A stretch of 64,000 nucleotides of DNA, from contig NZ_JBNAIK010000003.1 of NCBI RefSeq assembly GCF_052048155.1, positions 71,721-135,720 on the forward strand, read 5' to 3'. The notes below the pieces were generated by a model. That model did not search any database and had not been told where the DNA came from. It saw only the letters and a list, made by a program, of their open reading frames with translations. Made by a program: the position numbers and the translations under genes. The DNA is from HIMB114 sp052048155. GTDB lineage: Bacteria; Pseudomonadota; Alphaproteobacteria; Pelagibacterales; Pelagibacteraceae. Shown here piece after piece: positions 42,159-50,199 of this stretch. Each line of letters begins with the position of its first letter. Positions within the stretch are counted from its first letter, which is position 1.

Positions 42159-42815
42159 TTATAAGTTACTGATAATAGACTTTATTTCGCCTGTAACTTC
42201 ATTAATTGCTTTCATAGCATCTACATCCTTCACGATTCCTTTTTTTCTGTAATAATCAAGTATAGGTAACGTTTGATCATCATAAGTTTTTAAACGATTT
42301 GTCACAGTACTTTCATTATCATCAGATCTTTTAATTAATTCTCTAGAATCACATTTGTTATTTGAACAGTTATTTGGTTCTCCAGGTGGGTCGAAAAATT
42401 CATTAAATGGTTTTTTGCAAATTGAACATGAAACTCTGCCAGAAATTCTTTTCACAAGTACAGAATAATCTACTTTTAGATTTATAATTGCTGATATTTT
42501 TTGATTATACTTGTCAAGCATATCATCTAGTGACTTTGCCTGTTCTAAGTTTCTAGGAAAACCGTCAAAAATTATATTATTTTTTACACTCGGGTCTGAA
42601 ATTTTTTTTTCTATTAAATTATTGATTATATCGTCTGAGACTAATTTTCCAGCATCCATGATTTCTTTCAATTGTTTTGATAAATCTGAGCCACTTTTTA
42701 GTTCTGCTCTTAAAAGGTCTCCTGTTGATAGTTGAAACATTTTTTCACTCTCAACTAAAAAAGAAGATTGAGTTCCTTTGCCAGCGCCTGGTGGTCCAAA
42801 TAATATTAAGTTCAT
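42159..42815 (-). CDS. adk: Adenylate kinase
   Basis: Interconverts ATP, AMP and ADP. The 218 residues have the P-loop GPPGAGKGT (7-15), the AMP-binding LSTGDLLRAE, IFDGFPRNLEQA, and a long LID domain. The LID holds a zinc-type cysteine set, Cys130-x2-Cys133 and Cys150-x4-Cys155, unlike the hydrogen-bonded LID of E. coli. It lies 3 nt downstream of secY, a normal position in bacteria. Confidence 0.96.
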   Translation of the reverse strand: MNLILFGPPGAGKGTQSSFLVESEKMFQLSTGDLLRAELKSGSDLSKQLKEIMDAGKLVSDDIINNLIEKKISDPSVKNNIIFDGFPRNLEQAKSLDDMLDKYNQKISAIINLKVDYSVLVKRISGRVSCSICKKPFNEFFDPPGEPNNCSNNKCDSRELIKRSDDNESTVTNRLKTYDDQTLPILDYYRKKGIVKDVDAMKAINEVTGEIKSIISNL

Positions 42816-42818
42816 ATT

Positions 42819-44135
42819 TTATCTATTAAATTTAGTTTTTTTAATTAATGATTCATATTGAACACTCATTAATCTTGTTTGTATTTGCGTGATTGTATCC
42901 ATTCCAACTACAACAACGATTAATAATGATGTTCCACCTAAATAAAATGGCACAGGATAGTTTGCTATCAAAACTTCAGGTAATAAACATATAATTACCA
43001 AATAGGCAGACCCAATAACTGTTAATTTAGTTAAAAGATTTTCAATAAATAAAGCTGTACGCTCACCTGGTCTAATACCAGGAACAAATCCACCATATTT
43101 TTTTAAATTATCTGCTGTTTCAGTTGGATTAAAAACAATTGATGTATAAAAAAATGAAAAGAAAACTATACCAGCTGCAAAAAATATCATGTAAAGAGGT
43201 TTTCCTTGACCCAACATTGAAGTTATTGAGATTAAAATAGAATTTTCTGAAGATGATGAAAAATTAGAAAGAGTTATTGGTAATAATAATAATGCTGATG
43301 CAAAAATTGCAGGTATTACTCCAGCAGTATTTACTTTTAACGGTAAATATGAAGATTCACCACCGTACATTTTATTACCTTGCTGTCTTTTTGGATATTG
43401 AATCAAAACTCTTCTTTGAGCTCTTTCAACAAAAACAATAAAATAAATCGCTATTAATAAAAGCAATAAAATTAAAATTATTATTCCACTAGATATTGCC
43501 CCAGTTCTTCCTAATTCAAAAGTAGAAGCAAGAGCACCAGGGATCTCTGCAACTATTCCAGAAAAGATTATTAACGAAATTCCATTTCCTATACCTCTAG
43601 CCGTAATTTGTTCACCCAACCACATTAAAAATACTGTTCCAGTTAATAGTGTAACAGTAGTTACGAATCTAAAATAAAGTCCAGGGTCTTGTACAATGCC
43701 TTGAGAATTTTCTAAACTAATCGCAACTCCATAACCTTGTATTAAAGCTAAAATCACAGTTCCATATCTTGTATATTGAGTAATTTTTTGTCTTCCAACT
43801 TCACCTTGAGCCTTTAAATTTTTAAAGTACTCTGTTACTCCAGTAAGCAATTGAATTATAATTGATGCTGAAATATATGGCATAATACCAAGCGCAAATA
43901 TTGCCATTCTTTGTACAGCACCACCCGCAAATACATTGAACATACCAAGAAGGCTTCTCTGATTACCGCCTACAATTTCTTTTAATGATGTTGGATCAAT
44001 ACCGGGTAAAGGAACATAAGTCCCAAACCGATAAATTATAAGAATTAATAAAGTATATAATATTCTCTTTTTTAAATCGTCAGCTTTTGAAAAGGCCCCT
44101 AAGCCACTTTCTGCATTTTGAGCAAAACCAGACAT
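42819..44135 (-). CDS. secY: Preprotein translocase subunit SecY
   Basis: Channel subunit of the Sec translocon. The 438 residues have ten membrane helices, the N-terminal KKRILYTLLILIIYRFGTYVPLPGID, the plug region near residue 60, and cytoplasmic loops RAQRRVLIQYPKRQQG and IRPGERTALFIENLL used by SecA and the ribosome. It lies between rplO and adk as usual. Confidence 0.97.
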   Translation of the reverse strand: MSGFAQNAESGLGAFSKADDLKKRILYTLLILIIYRFGTYVPLPGIDPTSLKEIVGGNQRSLLGMFNVFAGGAVQRMAIFALGIMPYISASIIIQLLTGVTEYFKNLKAQGEVGRQKITQYTRYGTVILALIQGYGVAISLENSQGIVQDPGLYFRFVTTVTLLTGTVFLMWLGEQITARGIGNGISLIIFSGIVAEIPGALASTFELGRTGAISSGIIILILLLLLIAIYFIVFVERAQRRVLIQYPKRQQGNKMYGGESSYLPLKVNTAGVIPAIFASALLLLPITLSNFSSSSENSILISITSMLGQGKPLYMIFFAAGIVFFSFFYTSIVFNPTETADNLKKYGGFVPGIRPGERTALFIENLLTKLTVIGSAYLVIICLLPEVLIANYPVPFYLGGTSLLIVVVVGMDTITQIQTRLMSVQYESLIKKTKFNR

Positions 44136-44140
44136 TTATA

Positions 44141-44593
44141 TTATTTGACTAATTCTATAGATCCGCCAGCTTTTTCAATTTTAGCTTGCGCGGATTTACT
44201 AAATTGATCAGCAAGAATACTTACTTTCACTTTTAAATCCCCTGTGCCCAGAACTTTTACTTTCAACTTTTTAGGAGCTTTTGAACTTAATAAAAATTTT
44301 CTTAAATCAATAGATTTTGATGAATCTAATTTTTTAGATTCTATTAATTTAGAAATTTTATCTAAATTTATAGCAATATTTTTTTCTTTTTTATAAAGAG
44401 AGTTAAAACCTCTTTTCGGTAATCTTCTGTACAAGGGCATTTGTCCACCCTCATAAGCTTTGATCGCAACTCCAGATCTTGATTTTTGACCTTTTACACC
44501 TCTTCCTGATGTTTTCCCTAGACCAGAGCCAATACCTCTTCCAACTCTTTTTTTAGCTTTATGAATTTTTTTGTTTAAAGTATTAAGTTGCAT
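44141..44593 (-). CDS. rplO: 50S ribosomal protein L15
   Basis: Large-subunit assembly protein. The 150 residues have the basic, Gly-rich N terminus KRVGRGIGSGLGKTSGRG and EGGQMPLYRRLPKRGFNS. It lies only 3 nt after rpsE. In the standard spc operon rpmD (L30) separates the two; here it is missing. Confidence 0.97.
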   Translation of the reverse strand: MQLNTLNKKIHKAKKRVGRGIGSGLGKTSGRGVKGQKSRSGVAIKAYEGGQMPLYRRLPKRGFNSLYKKEKNIAINLDKISKLIESKKLDSSKSIDLRKFLLSSKAPKKLKVKVLGTGDLKVKVSILADQFSKSAQAKIEKAGGSIELVK

Positions 44594-44596
44594 TCT

Positions 44597-45094
44597 TTAT
44601 CTCCTTGAAACTATTTCCTTAATTTTTTTACCTCTAATTAAAGATATTTCTTTAGGTGATTTTTGCTTAGTTAATGCATCAAAAGAAGCTCTAACTAAGT
44701 TGTAAGGATTAGAAGATCCAATAGATTTTCCAACCACATCTTGAATTCCTGACATCTCGCAAATTGCACGAACAGGACCACCCGCAATGATTCCTGTACC
44801 AGCTGGTGCGCTTCTTAATAAAACTTTACCTGCGCCATTTCTTCCTCTTACATCGTGATGAAGTGTTCTTCCTTCTCTTAACGCAACTTTTACTAAAGAT
44901 TTTCTTGCAGCTTCAGAAGCTTTTTTTATTGCGTCCGGAACTTGTTTGGCTTTACCTTGGCCAAATCCTACCTGTCCTTTTTGATTTCCAGTTACCACAA
45001 GCGCTGCAAATCCAAATCTTCTTCCGCCTTTTACAACTTTTGTAATTCTATTAATTGCAACTAATTTTTCTTTAAATTCACTTGTTTGACTCAT
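44597..45094 (-). CDS. rpsE: 30S ribosomal protein S5
   Basis: Decoding-fidelity protein with mRNA helicase activity at the ribosome entry. The 165 residues include INRITKVVKGGRRFGFAALVV, GNQKGQVGFGQGKAK and SSNPYNLVRASFDAL. The protein is followed within 3 nt by rplO. Length is normal. Confidence 0.97.
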   Translation of the reverse strand: MSQTSEFKEKLVAINRITKVVKGGRRFGFAALVVTGNQKGQVGFGQGKAKQVPDAIKKASEAARKSLVKVALREGRTLHHDVRGRNGAGKVLLRSAPAGTGIIAGGPVRAICEMSGIQDVVGKSIGSSNPYNLVRASFDALTKQKSPKEISLIRGKKIKEIVSRR

Positions 45095-45097
45095 ACT

Positions 45098-45439
45098 TTA
45101 AAATTTTAATCCTCCAGTTTTTGCACTTTCTGCCAGTTGTTTGACTCTACCATGGTACTTGTATTTACCTCTGTCAAAATAAACTTCTTTACATCCTTTT
45201 TCCAAACACCTCTCAGCAATTAACTTTCCTACTATCTCAGAAAGATCCTTTTTAGGTTTTTTTTCAATATTTTTTTCTACTGAAGAAGCGCTTGCTAGAG
45301 TTACTCTTTTATTATCATCTATAACTTGAGCGTAAATATTTTTTGCAGATCTAAAAACAGTAAGACGTGGCTTATCTTTGTTTACTTTTTTAATTTTAAA
45401 TCTTACTCTATTTTTTCGTTTGTTACTTTTGCTTATCAT
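45098..45439 (-). CDS. rplR: 50S ribosomal protein L18
   Basis: 5S rRNA-binding protein, 113 residues. The match is clear from KPRLTVFRSAKNIYAQVIDD, then VGKLIAERCLEKG and the end YHGRVKQLAESAKTGGLKF. It overlaps rplF by one base and precedes rpsE by 3 nt. Confidence 0.97.
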   Translation of the reverse strand: MISKSNKRKNRVRFKIKKVNKDKPRLTVFRSAKNIYAQVIDDNKRVTLASASSVEKNIEKKPKKDLSEIVGKLIAERCLEKGCKEVYFDRGKYKYHGRVKQLAESAKTGGLKF

Positions 45440-45975
45440 TATTTCTTTTTACCTTCTTTTTTCAAAATAAATTGCCCCTCTGAAGTTATTCCTTTTTGCT
45501 TATAAGGTTCTACAGGTTTATAAAATTTAATATCAGCAACAGTTTTTCCAACCAATTCTTTATCTACACCACTGATAATAATCGTAGTTTGTTTATCAAC
45601 TTTTAAGGAAATTCCCTCAGGTATATCGTACATAATGTCATGGCTAAATCCTAGTTGAAGCTGTAATTGTTTACCTTTTAAATTTGCTCTAAAACCTACG
45701 CCATTTAATTTTAAAGTCTCTTCATAACCTTTTCCAACTCCAATAACCGCGTTATTAATTAAACTTCTTTGCAAACCCCAAATAATTTTATTTTGTTTTT
45801 TTGGATCTTTTGGAGCAACAATGATTTTACCTTCTTCAAAAGTAATATTTAAAAACTCAATATTAATATCAAGAGACTTCTTACCTTTTGGGCCCTCTAA
45901 ATTAATCTTATTACCATTGATTTGAACTTTTACATCACTTGGTACTGGTATATGTTTTTTTCCTATTTTAGACAT
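45439..45975 (-). CDS. rplF: 50S ribosomal protein L6
   Basis: Protein at the base of the L7/L12 stalk, 178 residues in two similar domains. MSKIGKKHIPVPSDV, LNGVGFRANLKGKQLQLQLGFSH and the C-terminal KFYKPVEPYKQKGITSEGQ are diagnostic. Gene order rpsH-rplF-rplR is standard. Confidence 0.97.
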   Translation of the reverse strand: MSKIGKKHIPVPSDVKVQINGNKINLEGPKGKKSLDINIEFLNITFEEGKIIVAPKDPKKQNKIIWGLQRSLINNAVIGVGKGYEETLKLNGVGFRANLKGKQLQLQLGFSHDIMYDIPEGISLKVDKQTTIIISGVDKELVGKTVADIKFYKPVEPYKQKGITSEGQFILKKEGKKK

Positions 45976-45979
45976 ATTA

Positions 45980-46381
45980 TTAAGAAATATTACAGATTAT
46001 TTCTCCTCCAACTTTTTTTTCTCTAGCTTCATTGTCAGTTAAAATTCCATAAGATGTTGAAATAATTGCAACACCCAGACCGTTTTGAACTCTGGGCAAA
46101 CTATCAAATCTTGTATAAATTCTTCTTCCAGGTTTAGAGACTCTACTAATTTCATTAATTACTGGGTTACCATGAACATATTTTAAATTAACCTTTAAAT
46201 GATCATATGAAGTATCTTCATTCTTAACTGTTTCATAGCCTTCAATAAATCCTTCTCTTTCCATCGCATCCAAAACAAATTTTTTAAATTTAGAAGATGG
46301 AACCATTACATGTGGATGGTTTCTCTGTTGTGCATTTCTAATTCTTGCAAACATATCTCCTACTGGATCGCTTATTGTCAT
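45980..46381 (-). CDS. rpsH: 30S ribosomal protein S8
   Basis: Central 16S rRNA binder, and in E. coli the regulator of the spc operon. The 133 residues have DPVGDMFARIRNAQQR at the start and GLGVAIISTSYGILTDNEARE near the end. It is 10 nt after rpsN. Confidence 0.97.
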   Translation of the reverse strand: MTISDPVGDMFARIRNAQQRNHPHVMVPSSKFKKFVLDAMEREGFIEGYETVKNEDTSYDHLKVNLKYVHGNPVINEISRVSKPGRRIYTRFDSLPRVQNGLGVAIISTSYGILTDNEAREKKVGGEIICNIS

Positions 46382-46391
46382 AATCTATCTC

Positions 46392-46697
46392 CTACCAACT
46401 TGATTTTGTCATGCCTGGAATTTTACCCATAGAAGCAAGTTCTCGAAGGGCTATTCTAGACATTTTAAGTTTACGGTAATAACCATGTGGTCTACCTGTT
46501 ATTTCACATCTATTTCTTATTCTATTTTTTGCAGAATTCTTTGGTAACTTTGCAAGCTTCAATGCTGCTTCAAATCTTTCATTTAAATTTACTTTCTTAT
46601 CCATAACTATTTTTTTTAGCTTCTTTCTCTTAGCTTCATATTTCTTTGCTAACTTTATTCTTTTTTTATTTTTTTCTACAGCTGATACTTTTGCCAT
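46392..46697 (-). CDS. rpsN: 30S ribosomal protein S14
   Basis: Head protein of 101 residues. The length and the lack of a CxxC pair identify the long, zinc-free form typical of Proteobacteria. The end CEITGRPHGYYRKLKMSRIA and LASMGKIPGMTKSSW is characteristic. It overlaps rplE by one base. Confidence 0.97.
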   Translation of the reverse strand: MAKVSAVEKNKKRIKLAKKYEAKRKKLKKIVMDKKVNLNERFEAALKLAKLPKNSAKNRIRNRCEITGRPHGYYRKLKMSRIALRELASMGKIPGMTKSSW

Positions 46698-47251
46698 TAG
46701 TTAGCTCCTTTCTTTACAAATGGAAAATTGAATTTATCTAATAATGCTTTTGATTGGTTTTTATCAGTTGTTGAGGTTACTACTGTAATATCCATTCCTC
46801 GAACTTTGTCGACTTTGTCAAAATTTACTTCAGGGAAAATTACATGCTCTTTAACACCAAAGCTATAATTTGCATTATCATCAAAACTTTTTGGGTTTAA
46901 TCCTCTAAAATCTTTAATTCTTGGTAAAGCAATATTAATCAATCTATCGAGGAAAAAGTACATATTATTTTTTCTTAAAGTCACCTTTAATCCTAAGGGT
47001 ATCTTTGCTCTTGTTTTAAAGTTAGAGATTGCTTTTTTTGATTTCGTTACAACAGGTTTTTGCCCTGCTATGTTAGCAAGGTCAGTTTCAATTGTTTTTA
47101 AAACTTTGTTATCATTTGCATCTAAACCAAGACCCATATTAATTACAATTTTTTCAAGTCTTGGAACTTGCATAACATTTTTTACTCCCAGGCTATCTTT
47201 TAATTGAGGAAGAATTTCTGATTTGTAGATAGATTTTAATCTTGGTTCCAT
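46697..47251 (-). CDS. rplE: 50S ribosomal protein L5
   Basis: 5S rRNA-binding protein of the central protuberance, 184 residues. VMQVPRLEKIVINMGLG, GQKPVVTKSKKAISNFK, and RDFRGLNPKSFDDNANY are conserved. Lies 1 nt after rplX and overlaps rpsN. Confidence 0.97.
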   Translation of the reverse strand: MEPRLKSIYKSEILPQLKDSLGVKNVMQVPRLEKIVINMGLGLDANDNKVLKTIETDLANIAGQKPVVTKSKKAISNFKTRAKIPLGLKVTLRKNNMYFFLDRLINIALPRIKDFRGLNPKSFDDNANYSFGVKEHVIFPEVNFDKVDKVRGMDITVVTSTTDKNQSKALLDKFNFPFVKKGAN

Positions 47252-47252
47252 T

Positions 47253-47609
47253 TTATTTTGCTACCTTTTTTTTCACTGCAGTTTTTTTTGTTTTTACTTC
47301 AGTTTTTTTAGTTTTTGCTTCAGTTTTTTTTGCTTTTGTTTCAGTTTTTATTGTGTCTTGTTTTTTTGATTTCTCTTGGCTTTTTTTACCATCAATAATT
47401 TTCAAATTTGATAAATGAACAGGTTTTTCAATACTAACTATTCCACCTTTTTGTTCTTTAGTTGGTTTTTGATGTTTTTTCTTCACATTTACCCCTTTTA
47501 CAAGAGCGCTGTAATTTTTTGGAAACAGCTTAATTATTTCACCTGACTTACCTTTGTCAGCACCTGTAATTAATTGAACTGTTTGTCCTTTTTTAAGTTT
47601 TGTTTTCAT
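47253..47609 (-). CDS. rplX: 50S ribosomal protein L24 with repetitive Lys-rich tail
   Basis: Assembly-initiating large-subunit protein. The KOW motif lies in the first 40 residues (GQTVQLITGADKGKSGEI), and the body continues to about 85 with SIEKPVHLSNLKIID. The tail of about 30 residues is three tandem copies of a Lys-Thr-Lys-Lys-Thr-Glu-Val-like heptad, encoded by a 21-bp DNA repeat. Total length is 118, against about 104 usually. Confidence 0.96.
   Translation of the reverse strand: MKTKLKKGQTVQLITGADKGKSGEIIKLFPKNYSALVKGVNVKKKHQKPTKEQKGGIVSIEKPVHLSNLKIIDGKKSQEKSKKQDTIKTETKAKKTEAKTKKTEVKTKKTAVKKKVAK
47274..47336 (-). repeat. Three tandem 21-bp repeats in the rplX 3' end
   Basis: Three imperfect 21-bp units (47274-47294, 47295-47315, 47316-47336) encode residues 92-112 of L24 as three near-identical heptads (K-x-K-K-T-E/A-V/A). 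They are in frame and differ at a few bases. Such a repeat is prone to slippage that would lengthen or shorten the tail without breaking the gene. Confidence 0.85.
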
Positions 47610-47611
47610 TT

Positions 47612-47980
47612 TTATAAAACCTCTGGTGCCAGAGATATAATTTTCATATGTTTTTTATCTCTAAGTTCTCTAGTTACAGGGCCAAATATTCTTGTCCCAA
47701 TAGGCTCTCCATTTGCAGCTATTAATACAGCAGCATTTTTGTCAAATTTAATAGCCGAACCATCATTTCTTTGAATTTGTTTTTTTGTTCTTACGATCAC
47801 GGCTTTGTGAACATCACCTTTTTTAACTTTACCTTTTGGCATAGCATCTTTGATACTAACCACTACGATGTCACCAATACTAGCGTATCTTCTTTTAGAG
47901 CCACCAAGAACTTTGATGCATTCAATCCTTTTTGCACCAGTATTATCAGCAACTTCCATTTCTGTTTGAACTTGAATCAT
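47612..47980 (-). CDS. rplN: 50S ribosomal protein L14
   Basis: Subunit-interface protein of exactly 122 residues. MIQVQTEMEVADNTGAKRI-type start, KVLGGSKRRYASIGDIVVVS, KAVIVRTKK and FGPVTRELRDKKHMKI are all conserved. One of the best-conserved proteins of the block. Confidence 0.98.
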   Translation of the reverse strand: MIQVQTEMEVADNTGAKRIECIKVLGGSKRRYASIGDIVVVSIKDAMPKGKVKKGDVHKAVIVRTKKQIQRNDGSAIKFDKNAAVLIAANGEPIGTRIFGPVTRELRDKKHMKIISLAPEVL

Positions 47981-47981
47981 A

Positions 47982-48212
47982 TTAATTCTCCAAAACTCTC
48001 CATTTTTTTAATTTAGAAATTGGTTTGGACTCAATAATTTTAATTTCATCTCCAACTTTGAATTCACCTGTATCATAATGAGCATGATACTTTTTAGATC
48101 TTTTTAAAACTTTCTTTAATACTGGGTGTCTAAATTTTCTTTCTACCTGAATTACTACAGTATTTTGATTTTTAGCACTTACAATTTTTCCTGTTAAAAC
48201 TCTTTTTGGCAT
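47982..48212 (-). CDS. rpsQ: 30S ribosomal protein S17
   Basis: OB-fold 16S rRNA-binding protein, 76 residues. MPKRVLTGKIVSAKNQNTVV, VERKFRHPVLKKVLKRSKKYHAH and GDEIKIIESKPISKLKKW are typical. It overlaps rpmC by one base. Confidence 0.97.
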   Translation of the reverse strand: MPKRVLTGKIVSAKNQNTVVIQVERKFRHPVLKKVLKRSKKYHAHYDTGEFKVGDEIKIIESKPISKLKKWRVLEN

Positions 48213-48406
48213 TAGTTATCTTTCTTCTTTTGGTTTAGAAAAGTTAAAATTTTTGCAATAGATCTTCTTACAGTTCTAACTCTAGCAGTATTTTGAACTT
48301 GAGAATTAACTTTTTGAAATCTTAAATTGAATTGCTCTTTTTTAAAATTCGTCAACTCTTTTTGTAGTTGAGCTACTGTTAATTTTTTAATTTCTGAGGT
48401 TTTCAT
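48212..48406 (-). CDS. rpmC: 50S ribosomal protein L29
   Basis: Two-helix protein near the tunnel exit, 64 residues. KTSEIKKLTVAQLQKELTNF and the end TARVRTVRRSIAKILTFLNQ identify it. It lies 2 nt after rplP, in the order rplP-rpmC-rpsQ. Confidence 0.96.
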   Translation of the reverse strand: MKTSEIKKLTVAQLQKELTNFKKEQFNLRFQKVNSQVQNTARVRTVRRSIAKILTFLNQKKKDN

Positions 48407-48408
48407 TT

Positions 48409-48825
48409 CTATAAATTTAAATTCCTTTTGATAATTTTTGTTTTGATAGGCAGTTTAGAAGCTGCTCTATCAAAAGATTCTTTTGCTACCGTATCACTAA
48501 CTCCATCTATTTCGAAAATTACTCGACCAGGTTTTACTCTATATACCCAAAATTCGGGTGAACCTTTTCCTTTACCCATCCTAACTTCTATTGGTTTTTT
48601 TGAAACAGGAATATTAGGAAAAATTCTCAACCAAACACGTCCTTTTCTTTGCATGTGTCTTGTTAAAGCAACTCTGGCTGCCTCTATTTGTCTAGAAGTT
48701 ACTCTTTCAGGTTCTAGAGCCTGTAGGCCATGTGACCCGAAATTCAAAGCTGCACCTCTTGTAGCTTTTCCTTTAATTCTACCTTTGTGTGCTTTTCTAA
48801 ATTTTGTTCTTGATGGTTGTAACAT
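48409..48825 (-). CDS. rplP: 50S ribosomal protein L16
   Basis: Protein near the peptidyl-transferase and A-site tRNA elbow. The 138 residues have MLQPSRTKFRKAHKGRIKG, RGAALNFGSHGLQALEPERVT, the RKGRVWLRIFPN stretch and MGKGKGSPEFWVYRVKPGR. It overlaps rpsC by one base. Confidence 0.98.
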   Translation of the reverse strand: MLQPSRTKFRKAHKGRIKGKATRGAALNFGSHGLQALEPERVTSRQIEAARVALTRHMQRKGRVWLRIFPNIPVSKKPIEVRMGKGKGSPEFWVYRVKPGRVIFEIDGVSDTVAKESFDRAASKLPIKTKIIKRNLNL

Positions 48826-49502
48826 TAATTAGCTTCCTCTTTTTTTTCAGCTTCAATTTTCTTTTGTAAATCTTTTTGGAAAACAACACCTTTGTATATC
48901 CAAACTTTTACACCTATAATTCCATAAGTAGTAGAAGCTTCAGCTTCGGCATAATCTACGTCTGCTCTTAATGTGTGAAGTGGTATACTACCTTCTCTTA
49001 ACCATTCAGTTCTTGCGATTTCATTTCCACCTAAACGACCACTTACAGTAACTTTAATTCCTTTTGCCCCAAGTCTTAAAGATGAAGACATAGCTCTTTT
49101 CATTGCTTTTCTATATGCAACTCTTTTTTCTAATTGTTGAGCAATGTTTTCAGCAACTAAGTATGAATCAAGTTCAGGTTTTCTAATTTCTTTAATATTT
49201 ACACTTACTTCATCATTAGTAATTTTTGATATATTATTTTTTATCTTTTCAATATCAGAGCCTTTTTTTCCAATTACAAAACCTGGTCTTGATGTATAGA
49301 TTGTTACAACACATTTTTTTGAAGGTCTTTCTATTAAAATTTTAGAAACACCAGAGTTTTTAATTGTTTTATTAATGTATTTTCTGATTTTAAAATCTTC
49401 TATTAAATACGTCCCATAATTTTGCTTTTTAGCAAACCACACAGAATCCCAAGTTCTGTTAATTTTTAACCTAATTCCAATTGGATTAACTTTTTGTCCC
49501 AT
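48825..49502 (-). CDS. rpsC: 30S ribosomal protein S3
   Basis: Head protein at the mRNA entry. The 225 residues have GQKVNPIGIRLKINRTWDS, the KH domain with RPGFVIGKKGSDIEKIK, and KVTVSGRLGGNEIARTEW. A short Lys/Glu-rich C-terminal tail follows. Length is normal for the family. Confidence 0.97.
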   Translation of the reverse strand: MGQKVNPIGIRLKINRTWDSVWFAKKQNYGTYLIEDFKIRKYINKTIKNSGVSKILIERPSKKCVVTIYTSRPGFVIGKKGSDIEKIKNNISKITNDEVSVNIKEIRKPELDSYLVAENIAQQLEKRVAYRKAMKRAMSSSLRLGAKGIKVTVSGRLGGNEIARTEWLREGSIPLHTLRADVDYAEAEASTTYGIIGVKVWIYKGVVFQKDLQKKIEAEKKEEAN

Positions 49503-49504
49503 AA

Positions 49505-49894
49505 TTAAGCTCTTTTTCCTTCAGTTTCTTTTTTTTCACTTACAATAATTGTTAGGTTAGAAAATGGTTTTTTAATTTCACCAGCCCTTCCTCTAGCTCT
49601 AGGTCTATATCTCTTCATTACCATTCCTTTTCCAACATAAGCTTCTTTAATAAATAAATTATCAATATCTAATTGATTATTATTTTCAGCATTTGCCACT
49701 GCTGATTTAATTGTTTTTGAAATTTCTTTAGAAACTCTTTTTTCTGAAAATTGTAAATTTCTTAAAGCGATATCAGCTTTTTTTCCTCTGATAGATCTTA
49801 AAATGTCATTAATTTTCCTAGGGCTTGATCTTAAATTTCTGTAGACCGCTTTTACAGTAGATAAGTCTTTTGTAGGCTTTATGTTTTTAGGCAT
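49505..49894 (-). CDS. rplV: 50S ribosomal protein L22
   Basis: Tunnel-lining protein, 129 residues. YRNLRSSPRKINDILRSIRG and the beta-hairpin loop with KRYRPRARGRAGEIKKPFSN are conserved. It follows rpsS with a one-base overlap; rpsC starts 2 nt after its stop. Confidence 0.97.
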   Translation of the reverse strand: MPKNIKPTKDLSTVKAVYRNLRSSPRKINDILRSIRGKKADIALRNLQFSEKRVSKEISKTIKSAVANAENNNQLDIDNLFIKEAYVGKGMVMKRYRPRARGRAGEIKKPFSNLTIIVSEKKETEGKRA

Positions 49895-50196
49895 TATTTA
49901 GCATCCTTTTTTGGTGCAGCAGCCGCGCCTGCTTTTTTATCAGCTGGAGTATGTCCTAAGAATTGTCTAGTAGGAGCAAACTCCCCTAATTTATGACCAA
50001 CCATTTCATCAGAAATAGTAATTGGGATAAACTTTTTTCCGTTATGTATTTCAAATTTTAAACCAACAAATTCAGGGACAATAGTAGAACTACGTGACCA
50101 TGTCTTGATTGGTCTTTTTAAAGCATCACCACCTTTATCTACTTTCTTTAATAGACTTGGGTGAACGAATGGTCCTTTCCAAACTGATCTAGCCAT
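49894..50196 (-). CDS. rpsS: 30S ribosomal protein S19
   Basis: Head protein that contacts S13, 100 residues. MARSVWKGPFVHPSLLKKV, WSRSSTIVPEFVGLKFEIHNG and LGEFAPTRQFLGHT are conserved. A Lys/Ala-rich tail (AGAAAAPKKDAK) ends it. It begins 3 nt after rplB. Confidence 0.97.
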   Translation of the reverse strand: MARSVWKGPFVHPSLLKKVDKGGDALKRPIKTWSRSSTIVPEFVGLKFEIHNGKKFIPITISDEMVGHKLGEFAPTRQFLGHTPADKKAGAAAAPKKDAK

Positions 50197-50199
50197 AAA

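Noticed and set aside
47260..47400. Repetitive region considered as CRISPR or minisatellite
   Set aside because: The repeats are contiguous 21-bp units without spacers and are in frame in rplX, so they are coding.
48428..48832. 134-codon open frame antisense to rplP
   Set aside because: It mirrors L16 exactly and has no family features; highly conserved ribosomal genes often leave the opposite strand open.
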